This document shows, piece by piece, positions 10,101 through 22,100 of a DNA stretch of 64,000 nucleotides (positions are counted from its first letter, which is position 1; each line of letters opens with the position of its first letter). Below the pieces are notes generated by a model, which worked only from the letters and a program-made list of their open reading frames with translations, ran no database searches and was not told where the DNA came from. Position numbers and translations under genes: made by a program. The stretch spans positions 16,888,641 through 16,952,640 of the forward strand of contig OX439044.1 in NCBI GenBank assembly GCA_949317995.1, written 5' to 3'. The stretch comes from Acholoe squamosa (Eukaryota; Annelida; Polychaeta; Phyllodocida; Polynoidae).

Positions 10101-13100
10101 CAAAAATATTATACACAAATGTATAGCATGTGCATTTGTATACATTGAATGATATTTTATAAGAATTGATTCGAAACGAAATACTCACGGTTTCAGCTGG
10201 AAAACCTAATTTTGCACACTTTTTGGAGTATTCTTCCCTCGTTTTGCCGCTGTTGTTGGTTACATAGAATACACGCTTTCCCTGAAAAGTACGACATAAA
10301 TTATCTTGTCCCAACCATAGTCTAAAGATTGGACTTATATACGCCAAAACTGGCAAAAGATATAATGACATAGGTGAAAGGGAGATATAAGAAAGTTCTT
10401 CTTTCCATGGTAACTTTTAACCTTAACCTATCTTTTAATGTTTGTTTTTTCCTGCTTTCTTTTTTTTATGGCTTAGCACTAATGAATAAGACTTTCTTTG
10501 TGGTTGACTACCATCTTGTTCTTCTTTTACCAGTATGAGTTAGATTATTCTATATTTACCATTTTCTTAAGCATCTGAATAGTTTCAGGGGCACCTTCGA
10601 TCGGATCATTGTCATTCCACAACACACCTGTAGTGTTTAATTTAAAAAAGAAAGAATACATATTAGAATATAACTAGTGCATAATACTTTCAATATTTTT
10701 TTCTCTCAAATAATATACTCTCCAATAGTACCAATTATTGTAGTATCCCACATATAAGAAACGGCTTTATATCGTCATGATGACAAGCTACATGTACCCA
10801 GTAAAACCCTGCAAATGAGCTGTTCATGAGTACTTACATCCTGATTCATGTAAGATTATAAGCCGCAGAAAACCTCTAAGATGGTCTATAAGCTGTGGCT
10901 TAAATGCATAGCAATGGACCTATACCAGTATTAAGTGGGGGGATCCACTGCCGCGAATTTCTTGCGACTTGCTCCTGTGGATGTGTTCTCACCGAAAACA
11001 TTCCAGCAGTAGATCAGTTGCTGCAACATCCTGGCAACCCCATTCAACCCAGAATCCCCCTTCACACTACTGCTGCCCCCCCCCCACATCCACTGCGCGA
11101 CTAGTTGCAAGAGACTGGTCCCCTCAGTCTCCTCTGCCCCCCCCCCCCCTCTGCACTCTACACATCCCATGACCCACCCACTCCCCTTGCAAGAGATTGG
11201 TCCCTTCAGTCTCCTCTGCCCCCCCCTCTGCACTCTGCACACCCCATGACCCCCCCCCCCCCCCACACACACACACACACACAATTCAACCCATCACCAT
11301 TGGTGAGAATTGGTATCATCAGTTCTACTAACCAATTACTAGGAATAACACGCCCCGTTACTAGGTCCAAATGGTGTAGTGGAGACATTGTCCATCAGTG
11401 TTCTACACATTGCTCAGGAGCACTGTACCTAACAAGGAAGGAGGAAACACACCGTCTTCTATGCTACCAACACCACCAGCAACCCCAGCTATAAGATAAG
11501 ATAAATATATAGTATCGAGTCTGCTTGATTTTAAACCGATATGATGTAACTAAAGAGAGAGGGAACTGGAACAATGGCCAGTAGTCAGGTATATACAGTA
11601 AAATTCCTTTATAACGAATCCTGATATAACGAATTTTCGGTTATAACAAACAAATACCTTCTTACCAATTCAATTCTATATATTTCTATAAGAATAAAAT
11701 AAAATCCCATTATAACGAATTTTACATCAAATCAATTTGTTTACAACGAATTATTAAGATGAACAAACAGTTTTTCTAATGGAAAACTGAATAAAAAAGT
11801 CAATTTTTGAGCTAATATCTAAGGGCCCCGCCTACCTGCCCCTGTGTACGGCCATAGCCTGGTGATGGGGAAGGGGGGGGGGTGGAAAAGATCACAGGGG
11901 ATTCGGGGCTAGTGTGAGGACATCTTTCTCACCTACCTGCCCCTGTGTGCGGCCATAGCCTGGTGATGGGGAAGGGGGTGGGGGTGGGCCGCTGCCCCTC
12001 TTATTCTTTGTACTTATTTATAACAGCATTATAGGGTATTCTAGCATCAATTCAATGGCTCCTGGGGCCATTAGAAGTGTCTACAATGGCCGTTTTGGTT
12101 ACAACGAACTTTTGTGCTTGTCCCAAGCAGTTCGTTGTAAAGGAATTTTACTGTAATCAAATATACATTATTGGGATCTCAACAATTAGGAAATATATGG
12201 GATGGGCAGACACATGCATCCAAGCGGCTGTACTTGGAATTAGAAACAGGAGGGAGCCTGTACTTTTTCTACTTCTAACTTTTTTTTAATTTTTCTATGG
12301 GCTTATCTGGGGATCCCCATAATAGGGTGGGGTATATGGCGAGGAATGGCCTAAAGGGTTAAAATCATATATGATAAGGGATCTAATATGCCTATGTGGC
12401 CAAGCATGGTAGCTCATGTGGAATGTCTTCTGGTTTATACATGTTTATTGCAAATGGATAGTGAGTATCGACCATTATAATGAATTTATATTATATAGTA
12501 TATTGAAATCATATACATTGTAGTTAACCAATATTCCTAAGTTATATAGAGTCCTATGTGACATACGGTACATCCTATGTAGATATATCATAGATATGTG
12601 AGACAATGAGGGAGTGGTCAACCCAAATTGCTGTAAAATGGAAGACCATTTACATGAAATCTGCAATAAAATTTTGTCAAACTCGTATCGTTCATGCGAT
12701 GTCCGAGCTGCATGTGACATTATTATGATTAAAGCAAAAATCAAAATAATTCGATATTTGTGACTGCTCGCAAGTAATTTGCGGCAGTGGATCCCCAACT
12801 GTAGGCTATATGTAGGGAAGCACTCATTGTGTCAACAATACACAAATTTACATGAATAACTTGACTTTAGGGAGTGATCATTATTTATCAACAGGGGGTG
12901 GGCAGTGGGTTTTCGAGCAGAAATGCGGATATTGTTTTTGGCCCCCCTTGACGGCAGTCAAAATTTTTTTGCCCCCCCCCCCTGCGCTGGAGCCTAGTGG
13001 AGGCACGCCCTCTTTGTCTTTGATCTACTAGTCTATAGTATTGGTCACTTGCTGGTCTGGAGCTGGTTCTGGCGACACACACTGATAAGAACTGATAAGA

Positions 13101-16100
13101 TGGGAGCAGCATGTCCCTGGAAGTGGGTGTTAAAGGAGGGCTAGCATGGCTAAGACGTACCTGTCTTAGCAAGTCACGTGACCACCCCTTGACCAATGAG
13201 ATCGTTACAAATTTTGAGCTGGGTCCCGCGAATTTATGGCGTGTCTTTGATCAGGTACCAGTAATGATATTTTCCGTGCTAGCCCTGCTTTAACCAGAGA
13301 CAAGGTACCCATCATGGTATGTCTTATCAGTGGGTTTCACCTCAACCAGCAAAATTCAAAATGGCGGCTCCACTAGGCCTCCATACTGAGTCCTATAGAC
13401 TAGTACAGCACTGGGGTTTTCTGCTTAAAAAAGAGGGTAAATTGTTTATGCCCCCACCCTCAACTCAAGAGGAGCCAAAAGTTTTTATCCCCCCCCAGCT
13501 GACCGCAGATGGGCCCGACTGGGTCGGCCGATCCTGACGATGGGTAGCGTCTGCGTCGGCGTCCGATGCAAAAGGGTCACTTCTTCCAGATTTGACCTGG
13601 CCCTCTGTTTCCCACTCCTTCCTCTAGATGTCGCCTTTAGTTCCTTCTTCATCCTCCAGGTGGCTCTTTCCACCCCTTCCGTGTGTCATCAAATAATTAT
13701 GGTTCACCTCTCTGTTTCTTTCTGGCCAAACGGGGGTTCGGGGGCTCTGCCCCCGATCAAGGATATATGCCAGATCTCATCTGAATTTGAATTACATTCA
13801 GATGAGATCATCTGAAACTTATGGAAACTTACATGGAAGATTATTTTTCAGATGAGATCTCATCTGAAAGGGGGGGTTATCCGGGGGATGTGGCCGGATG
13901 GGTCTCTCAAGGAATCAAATGTTTATGGGGTGGTATGACGTCAGTCCACTTCCGGCCAGGTCAAAAATTTCAGAAGACGACCAGATGCGCGTCCGATCGA
14001 GTCTGACGATATCAAACATGTTTGATACATCGGATCGGGACCACACTCCTTAGATACCGAATGAGTCTGGCCCGTCTGCGGTCGCCTTCAGGAGGGGACA
14101 ACAATTTTACGCCCCACTCTTAAACCAACCACCACCCCCCGCACCACCCTGTTGATAAATAATGACCACTCCCTTACACAAGTTATAGCTCGTCTACCCC
14201 CGACTGGCAGTGGGGCCGTTGTTCAGCTTTCAGTGGATCCAGGATACACAAGGAATAGTGGTTCCAGGATCCACAATGGACTGACCAATCAGAAGCCAGC
14301 ATCTGCTTAGCAGATGCATCTGCTGCTGTCCAAGATGGTGGATGTTTTTGTTAGCCAATTCTTGTCCATTCAATGCACAAATCACTTGATTACTCATGCT
14401 CTATGGAAAATTAGAGGTTGTTATTTGAGAAAATGAATGGGATATGACCAAACATAATAAAACATAAAGCTTCACTATTGGCATTGCATCTGGGCTTGCC
14501 CTCATACTATAGAGCCCCCCTGTATCTTCCTTGGAGTTGGACTTGGGATTTTTTCAGGCTGCACCCCCCCACATGAGTTGAAGATGGACTGGGGGGGGGG
14601 GTGATCACTTATTAACAATGGGGGGGGATTGAGGGGGTCGAAAAATTTTCTGCCCCTTTGAGTAAATACAGGTTGGGTGGACTAAATTCTTTCAGCCCTG
14701 CTATTAATTGGAGGGGGTGTGTGTCTGCTCTTGATTTTCAGCTTCTCCATGGCAGGGGAGGGGGGCAAAAAGTTTTTTTGTGGTTCTGATTTTTTTTTCT
14801 AATAAAAAAAAAAGAAATTTTTCTGCCCAAAGGATCTGCGTCTGTATCTAGGATACACAAGGGTCTGCTTCTGTATCCAGGATACACAATAGAGTTGCTT
14901 CTGTATCCAGGATCCACAATATAGACTCCTTCTGTATCCAGGATCCACAATAGACTCCTTCTGTATCCAGGATCCACAATAGACTGCTTCTGTATCCAGG
15001 ATCCAGAATAGACTGCTTCTGTATCCAGGATCCACAATATAGACTCCTTCTGTATCCAGGATCCACAATAGACTCCTTCTGTATCCAGGATCCACAATAG
15101 ACTGCTTCTGTATCCAGGATCCACAATAGACTCCTTCTGTATCCAGGATCCACAATAGACTGCTTCTGTATCCAGGATCCACAATAGACTGCTTCTGTAT
15201 CCAGGATCCACAATAGACTGCTTCTGTATCCAGGATCCACAAGGAGCTTCTTCTGCATCCAGGATCCATGCGGCACTCAGACCCAGGTCTCCGGGTGTGA
15301 TGAGTAGTATCTAAGACGGTCTCCTATAAATCACACCTGAATTAAAGATTTTAATTTAAAGTTAGGTCTGAGTTTTGCTGGCTTTTCCCTTATATAAGGG
15401 CAGTTCCTACAGAAGTTCTCCAGTAGTGGTCCTACGTACCACTGCTCAGCACACTTCTACTGTTACCTACGGGTAACCGAATACCATCTGGCATGTAGTC
15501 TCTATAGGCTGTGATCGTATGTAACTAAGATCAGAATAAACGTTTGGTTGCCTACCCGGAAACTTCTTCTCTTTTCGTTATGATTTAACATCTAACCAAA
15601 AAGACGAACCACTACATAACGTTTTTTTGTTGACTATGTCAGTTATTATATAGATGCATAGAAATCAGGAATATATTTTTTCTGGGAGTCTATTGTGGAT
15701 CCTGGATACAAAAGGAGTCTATTGTGTATCCTGGATACAGAAGCAGTCTATTGTGTATCCTGGATACAGAAGCAGTCTATTGTGGATCCTGGATACAGAA
15801 GGGAGATCTTTGTGGATCCTGGATACAGAAGCAGTCGCTTGTGGATCCTGGATACAGAAGGAGTCTATTGTGGATCCTGGATACAGAAGCAGTCTATTGT
15901 GGATCCTGGATACAGAAGGGACCCCTCTTAGGCGGAGATAAAAAAATTCAGACCCCTCTTAGGGGGGGACAAAAAAAAAAGTTGCCCCTTCTGAGCGAAA
16001 AAGCCCGCGTGCCACTAAAGAATAAAAGGGGGGAAGAAAAAATTTCATTTCTGTCCCTTATGCGGGGGTCGAAATTTTTTTCGACCCCCCATGAGGGACA

Positions 16101-19100
16101 AAAATCACACGCGAATGTCCCCTTTTAGCCTATAGTAACGCGCGGGTTTTCCGCTGAAAACAGGTGAAATTATTTTGACCCCCCATCAGAGGTGTTGAAA
16201 AAATTCTGCCCCCCCTCAAACCCACCAGCCCTCCCCCACCCTGTTGTTAAAAAATGAGCACTCCCTAATGTGGATCCTAGATAGGCCTACAGAAGCAGTC
16301 CTTGTGTATCCTGGATACAGAAGCAGTCCCTTTGTTGGTAAACAGCCCAGTGCCCAAAACAGCTAAGTCCAGTATGGACAGTGATGCTTAGAGAGTAAAT
16401 CATAGTAAAATTTCCAATGAAACTGCATTCTTGAATATGTAGGGGTATGGTATTTTACACTTTAACGTTCATGCACCCGTGAGACTCAGACCTAGGTCCT
16501 TCGGGTGTGGTGGGGGAATCCGGATGGCAGGTGGCAGCACCTGCCTCTGGGTTCGTATCCACTACACCAGGGGGCCTACCACTCGTCCGCCACACGTCAC
16601 GTGGCCGGTCTGAGTTTCGCGGGCTTTTCCCCTATATAAGGCTGGTCCTAGCCCTAGGTTCCTCAGTAGTGGTTTACCCACTGCTCAACCAGGTTGTTAC
16701 CCGAAAGGGTAACCGAATGCACTAGCAGCATGTAGTCCTCTGAGGCTGTGATCGTATGTAACGCAAGCTATGAAATAAAAGCTCGGTTGCCTACCCGGAA
16801 ACTTTTCTCTCTCTTCGTTATGATTTAATCTAACTTAACGAGACGAACCACTACACTGGTGCCGTGACCAGTTGGTCTTCGGGTAAGCGCAGTCAGAAAT
16901 GACTGAGCTGAGCCCAGTTAGGGGAAATGGCCCAAATCGCGAGCTAGACTCCCCGATGGAGGATGGTGAAATCAAGTCACCACCCCAAGGTACGGAGTGG
17001 AGGGATCCACTAGAACACTACCCTGATGGGTTAGAAGATGTAAGAAGAAACTTACATCATGAACTGGATGAATTTGGAGACTCCTTATTCATGCCAGGAG
17101 GTACTTCGAAACCTGCACCAATGCATAAAAGTACTGCTCAATTTGGTAAATTACCATTTGAGGTACCAAAGCCTAGTGCAGGTATGTTTGAAACTCCATA
17201 CAGTTCTCGAATTAAACACCAAAAATGTGGATTCGAAAAGAACAAAATGGACGAGCTTGAAGACATGAGAGCTGAATACGAGAAGATCCAGAAGGATCTT
17301 ATTACACTGACCGGAACCCGAGACAAGATTCTGACTGAAAACAAACAGTTGATATCGGAACGTCTCGATTACGATCAGAGTTGTAGACGCCAACAACAAT
17401 TGTTGTTGGATCAGATGGAGAAAGAAAAGCAAGATTTTCAACTCCAGCACGAACAGTATCGTGATGCACTATATACGGCGGATCTGGAATACAGAGCCTC
17501 GTATGATGAGTTGAATAGAACTAAACAAGAGTTAAATTCAACTCAATCGGCCTACGGCAAGTATCAAGAAGAGCTGAAGAAAATAGAATCAGCCTTCAAA
17601 GATGCTCGGGAAACGTACCAAAAACAGACCGATGAGCATGAAAAACTCAAAGATCAATTGATACGCGAATCCACAGATTTGGCTGTTAAACAGACTAAAA
17701 TGATGGATGATTATTCCGAACTGGAGGCTAAAGCTATCCAGATGTCAAAGTATCTAGAAGATACTGGTCGTGAAGTAGGCACTCTTGAATCAGACTTCAC
17801 CGTTTCAGGAATTGCCCTAAACACGACAAGTAACCAGATGTTCTCTTTGAGGGGCAATGACGGGGTAACAGAGACAACTGTACCTCGTTATGAAGGAGTA
17901 AAGAGTCATCAGGTTAGATTTACAGATAATACCTCTATACCTCTTGGTCTAGGTACGGGAAATAAAGGGGATAATTCTGCGAGTGGAGCTAAACAAAGCC
18001 GCTCGGCAGGAAGCTCCACCTTTGACGGCGGATGGCCACAACAGTCACCTTTAGGGGGACCAAATGGCCCGTATGCCCAGTATGGATGGAATCAGTCCCA
18101 AACAGGAACGAATCCGTCCAATGGTAACACCCGGAACACGTCCGGAGGAACAACCGGACGAGCATCCGGAGGTTCCAGTACAGCTGGGGGGCAATCCGGA
18201 TGTGATCAAGGATCCGGACCCTCAAGCGATCGTTCCAGGAGCAGACCCTCTGCCAGTGGGACTGGTTTCAATAATGGAAATCAGTCGTATGGAACAGGAG
18301 GAAACACTAATCCCAATAGTGGTTTCTTTAGCTTTGGTGGAAATACACAACCCACCAATGGTCCAGGGCCGGCTCCCCAAACCAGTGGATACACCTTTTC
18401 ACAGGTGCCTCCATACGGAGCAGGGGGATCAGGAGGTAGAGGAGGACCACCATCCGGAGGCTTTGGAAGTACTTATGGTACGAATCCTCCAAGGAAAAAG
18501 AGACTCAGTCGCCGAGTATCTCTTTCTCCAGGGTTACAAGCGCTGCATGATTCTAATGCAGCGATTGCTAACTTAGGTGTTGATTGTTACAATCAAGGTC
18601 TGGACGATACGGAGATCATGGAATGGAGTAAGGGTTTAACCCTTACTGGATCCACGAATCCGGCTCGTAGAGTAGCTAAGATACCTACCCCCTTTAATAC
18701 CAAGAACACTTGGAAGGAGGAGTATCAAGGCTGCGCAGATGTCTTTAACTGCAATGGATGGGGTAAAGCGGAAGCTCTGCCTTATTTAGTATGCTGGTTA
18801 AAGGAAGGCGACGGAAAAGGAGCCGTGGAACAATGGAGAGATTCTCAAATAACAGGACTCTCAGCCCATATGAAGTATGATGAACTCATAGAGATTGCTT
18901 CATATTTATATGGGAATATAGTTGGAGAAGACCCTTGGCTGACGTTCACTAAAAGAACACAGAAGCCCAAGGAGTCTGCCAAAGTGTTCGGCTTAGAATG
19001 TCAACGACTGTTGCATAAAGCCAGACCTCAATGGAGACTAGATGATGAATGCTTCCTAGATGAGATGTTTAAACAATTCATTGAAGGATTGCGGAATCAA

Positions 19101-22100
19101 GAACACAGGACAGTAGCCTGTGAAGCTTGGAAGAATGATGCCTCTTTGACAGATTTGTTCCAGTCCCTAGATCATTATGATCGAAAGGCCCGTATCTTTG
19201 CCGGGAAGGTACCCCAACGGATGTCAGCAATGATAATCCCGGAGGGAATACCCGAAACCGAGTCATCCGAATCAGGGGAACCTGACGAAGATGAAAACGT
19301 TGGGGCCATTGGCCAAGGGAACCCCCGGTACAACCGGAACTGGGGAAAGAAACCGGGTTACGTCAAGGAGAAAGTGATCACTTCTAAACCTCCTGTGACT
19401 CAACCCGATACCAAACCCACGACGGGTCCTTCTTTATCAGAGGACCTGGTTAACAATTTGGTAAAGAAGATTACTGAAAATCTTAGGAGGCCTAAGCCTG
19501 ATAGGAGTGTTGTGACATGCTTCCGATGTCAGGAAACTGGGCATTATGCTGCCGAGTGTGAGGCAGATAAGCCAGTTTATAGAAACACTCGTTACCGGAG
19601 CAATCCGGGTAAGGAGGACTCAGTGAAGAAGGAAAACTGAGAGGGGGTGTCCACAATGGCAACCGGATTACCCCCAGAGTGAGTGATTGCCATGACTGCC
19701 AGCCTATCGCAGCTTGCGGTACTGGCAAGAATCCTCTAGCGATTTCGCCCAGCAGTGAAGCTAAGGAGCCTGATCAGTTCCTTACTCATGAGGCTGGGGA
19801 GACTGATAGTACACCAGGTGTCAAGAACCGGCAGAAGAACACAGAGGGGAAACCCGATATCAGTCCAGAGGGAGCGGCCAATGAGTTGGCCAGGGTGGGG
19901 TGTGCCCAGTTCCCCCCGGGTCATCCTTGTCTCGAATTCTTAAAGGGATGTGGATTTGACCTCGGCGCTAAGACGGAACTTGCTAAGTATGCAAGTAGTC
20001 CTACCTACTTGAAAGGTAGGAGGTGGTACGCAGTTGTATCTGTGAGTGGTAGATCCGCTGAGTTTCTTGTCGATACGGGTGCTAGCCACTCCTGTATTGC
20101 CAAGAGATTCTACGATCTTTTGCCTACGAATCATGAAACTTTCACAACGGAAGGAAATGCTCGTACGGCCGACGGTAGCATGATACAAACGTTCGGTAGA
20201 ACATGTATGAGGTTCAGTCTACAGGAAGATAAGGACTTCATCCTTACCCCTACTGTGGCGAACATCGCGGATGATGGTATACTCGGTCTGGATTTTGCTG
20301 CATTATATGGAGCAAGGTTAGATTCCCAGAGGGGAATATTGGAAGTGAGAGACCCGTACCATCTCGAAGTACAATGTGTACTTAGGCAAGTAAGTAGTGT
20401 AGCCAGTGTAGCCCAGACTGTTAAGATACCACCAGGCACAGCCTGTGATGTCTTATGTCGAGCGGACAGACAGTTTTCAGGAAAAACTGGAGTTGTAGAG
20501 CCAGACATGGCCATGTTGTCAAGTATCGGATTGGAATCCGCTGATGTTCTAGTAGCTAACGCTGCTTGGACGGTGGTTCCTATATCCAATACCGGTAACA
20601 AGACTGTCTATGTACAGAAGGATACGATCCTTGGATCGGTTGTCTTATCCGAATTGATAGAAGACTGTAAACATGTTTCGGCACCCGGAGCCCCTATCCC
20701 ACCCGAAAGGAGCCCGGAACTAGACACTCTAGTAGCCGAAAGCCATGTAGAAAGTGATGAACAACGTGAAGCTCTAACTGACTTGTTGTACAAGTACCGT
20801 AAAGCTTTTGCAGCACCGAGTGAACAATTGGGGCGTACCGATAAAGTACTGCATACGATTGACACTGGTGAGAATGAACCTTTTAAGATTCCTTATAGAA
20901 GACTCCCACTAGCCAAAAAAAGGGTAGCTGAGGAGGAGATAGCTAAAATGCTTGAACAGGATGTAATAATTCCATCAACCAGTCCTTGGTCTAGCCCTGT
21001 GTGCATGGTGACCAAGAAAGATGGTAGCATCCGTTTCTGCATAGATTACCGGAAATTGAATGGTATGACCAAGAAGAATTCATATCCCTTACCACGGATC
21101 GATGAGACTATAGACTCCCTTGGAGGTAAGCAATGGTATTGCTCTCTAGACTTACAATCCGGGTACTGGCAAGTGGGTATGCATCCGAAAGATATGGAGA
21201 AGACGGCCTTTTCCAGTCATATTGGATTATTCCAGTATAATGTGATGCCGTTTGGATTGTGCAATGCACCGGCGACATTTGAAGCCATGATGGAAACTTT
21301 ATTAAGTGACCTTTTATGGAAGAAATGTCTCGTCTATCTAGACGATGTGATTGTCTTTGGAAAGACATACGAAGAATGCTTGGAAAATTTAGGTATGGTC
21401 CTGGAAAGGATCATAACTAATGGTTTGAAGCTGAAACCCAAGAAGTGCGATCTTTTCAAAAGATCTATTAATTACTTGGGGCGAATAATCTCGAATGAAG
21501 GGATTAAAGCCGATCCGGAGAAACTGGATGCCGTGTCAAATTGGCAAGCACCCACGAATGCGAAAGAAGTTAGGTCCTTCCTCGGATTCTGTTCCTACTA
21601 CCGGGACTTTATCCCAGGATATTCAAGGGTTGCCTTTCCTATCCAGAGTTTGTCCCACTGGACACCCGGGATCAGAAAGGAACGATTCCCTTGGGGACCC
21701 GAGCAAGACGAGGCCTTTATGAAAATAAAGGATTTGTTTGCTATCACACCTGTGTTGAGATACCCCACGGAGAATGATCATTTCATTCTAGATACTGATG
21801 CTAGTAATGAAAGCATAGGAGCCGCCCTTTCTCAGGTCCAGGATGGGGTCGAAGTTCCTATAGCCTTCGCTAGTAACACGTTGAGTAAATCTCAAAGAAA
21901 CTATTGTACCACTAAACGTGAGTTGTTGGCTGTGGTGGTCTATACGAAGAAGTTCAAGCACTTTTTGTGGGGGAGTGATTTCACTCTACGGACTGATCAC
22001 TCTTCCCTCAGATGGTTATTGAACTTCAAAGATGCAGAGGGGATGATAGGTCGCTGGTTAGCGCACCTATCCGAATTCGGTCTAAATCACAGCCAGATTG

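Larger units (their letters stand above)
10934..12800. mobile_element. DNA transposon remnant with GGGGATCCACTGCCGC ends
   Basis: About 40 bp at 10934-10975 (GGGGGGATCCACTGCCGCG, then CTTGCGACTTGCTC) is repeated inverted at 12760-12800. This defines a 1.87-kb element with no transposase frame. It contains a nested pogo-like MITE and C-rich tandem repeats. It lies in PGP intron 1. Confidence 0.6.
14601..16266. mobile_element. Second AGGGAGTG-family element containing inverted minisatellites
   Basis: The left end is a degraded GTGATCACTTATTAACAATG; the right end is GTTGTTAAAAAATGAGCACTCCCT at 16243-16266. Between them are two minisatellite arrays in opposite orientation and a solo LTR. The design resembles fold-back elements, whose long inverted arms are built of tandem repeats (family knowledge); assignment is inference. 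Confidence 0.5.

Noticed and set aside
10904..11494. Proline-rich plus and minus frames
   Set aside because: Created by C-runs, AC repeats and tandem duplication in a transposon.
14845..15265. CRISPR-like repeat array
   Set aside because: Units abut without unique spacers, and the DNA is eukaryotic.
14738..15276. Three overlapping minus-strand frames of 142-157 codons repeating GSWIQK / MDPGYR / WILDTE words
   Set aside because: They are different frames of a 29-bp minisatellite that happens to lack stops; no single frame is favoured.
15654..16128. Plus-strand frames of similar repeat peptides
   Set aside because: Same minisatellite in inverse orientation.
16507..16725. 72-codon frame, repeated at 29567-29785
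   Set aside because: It lies wholly inside the LTR, and its identity in the two places follows from LTR identity.
16857..16869. Assigning the primer tRNA
   Set aside because: The complement ends in CCA, but I could not match it with confidence to a named tRNA without a search.
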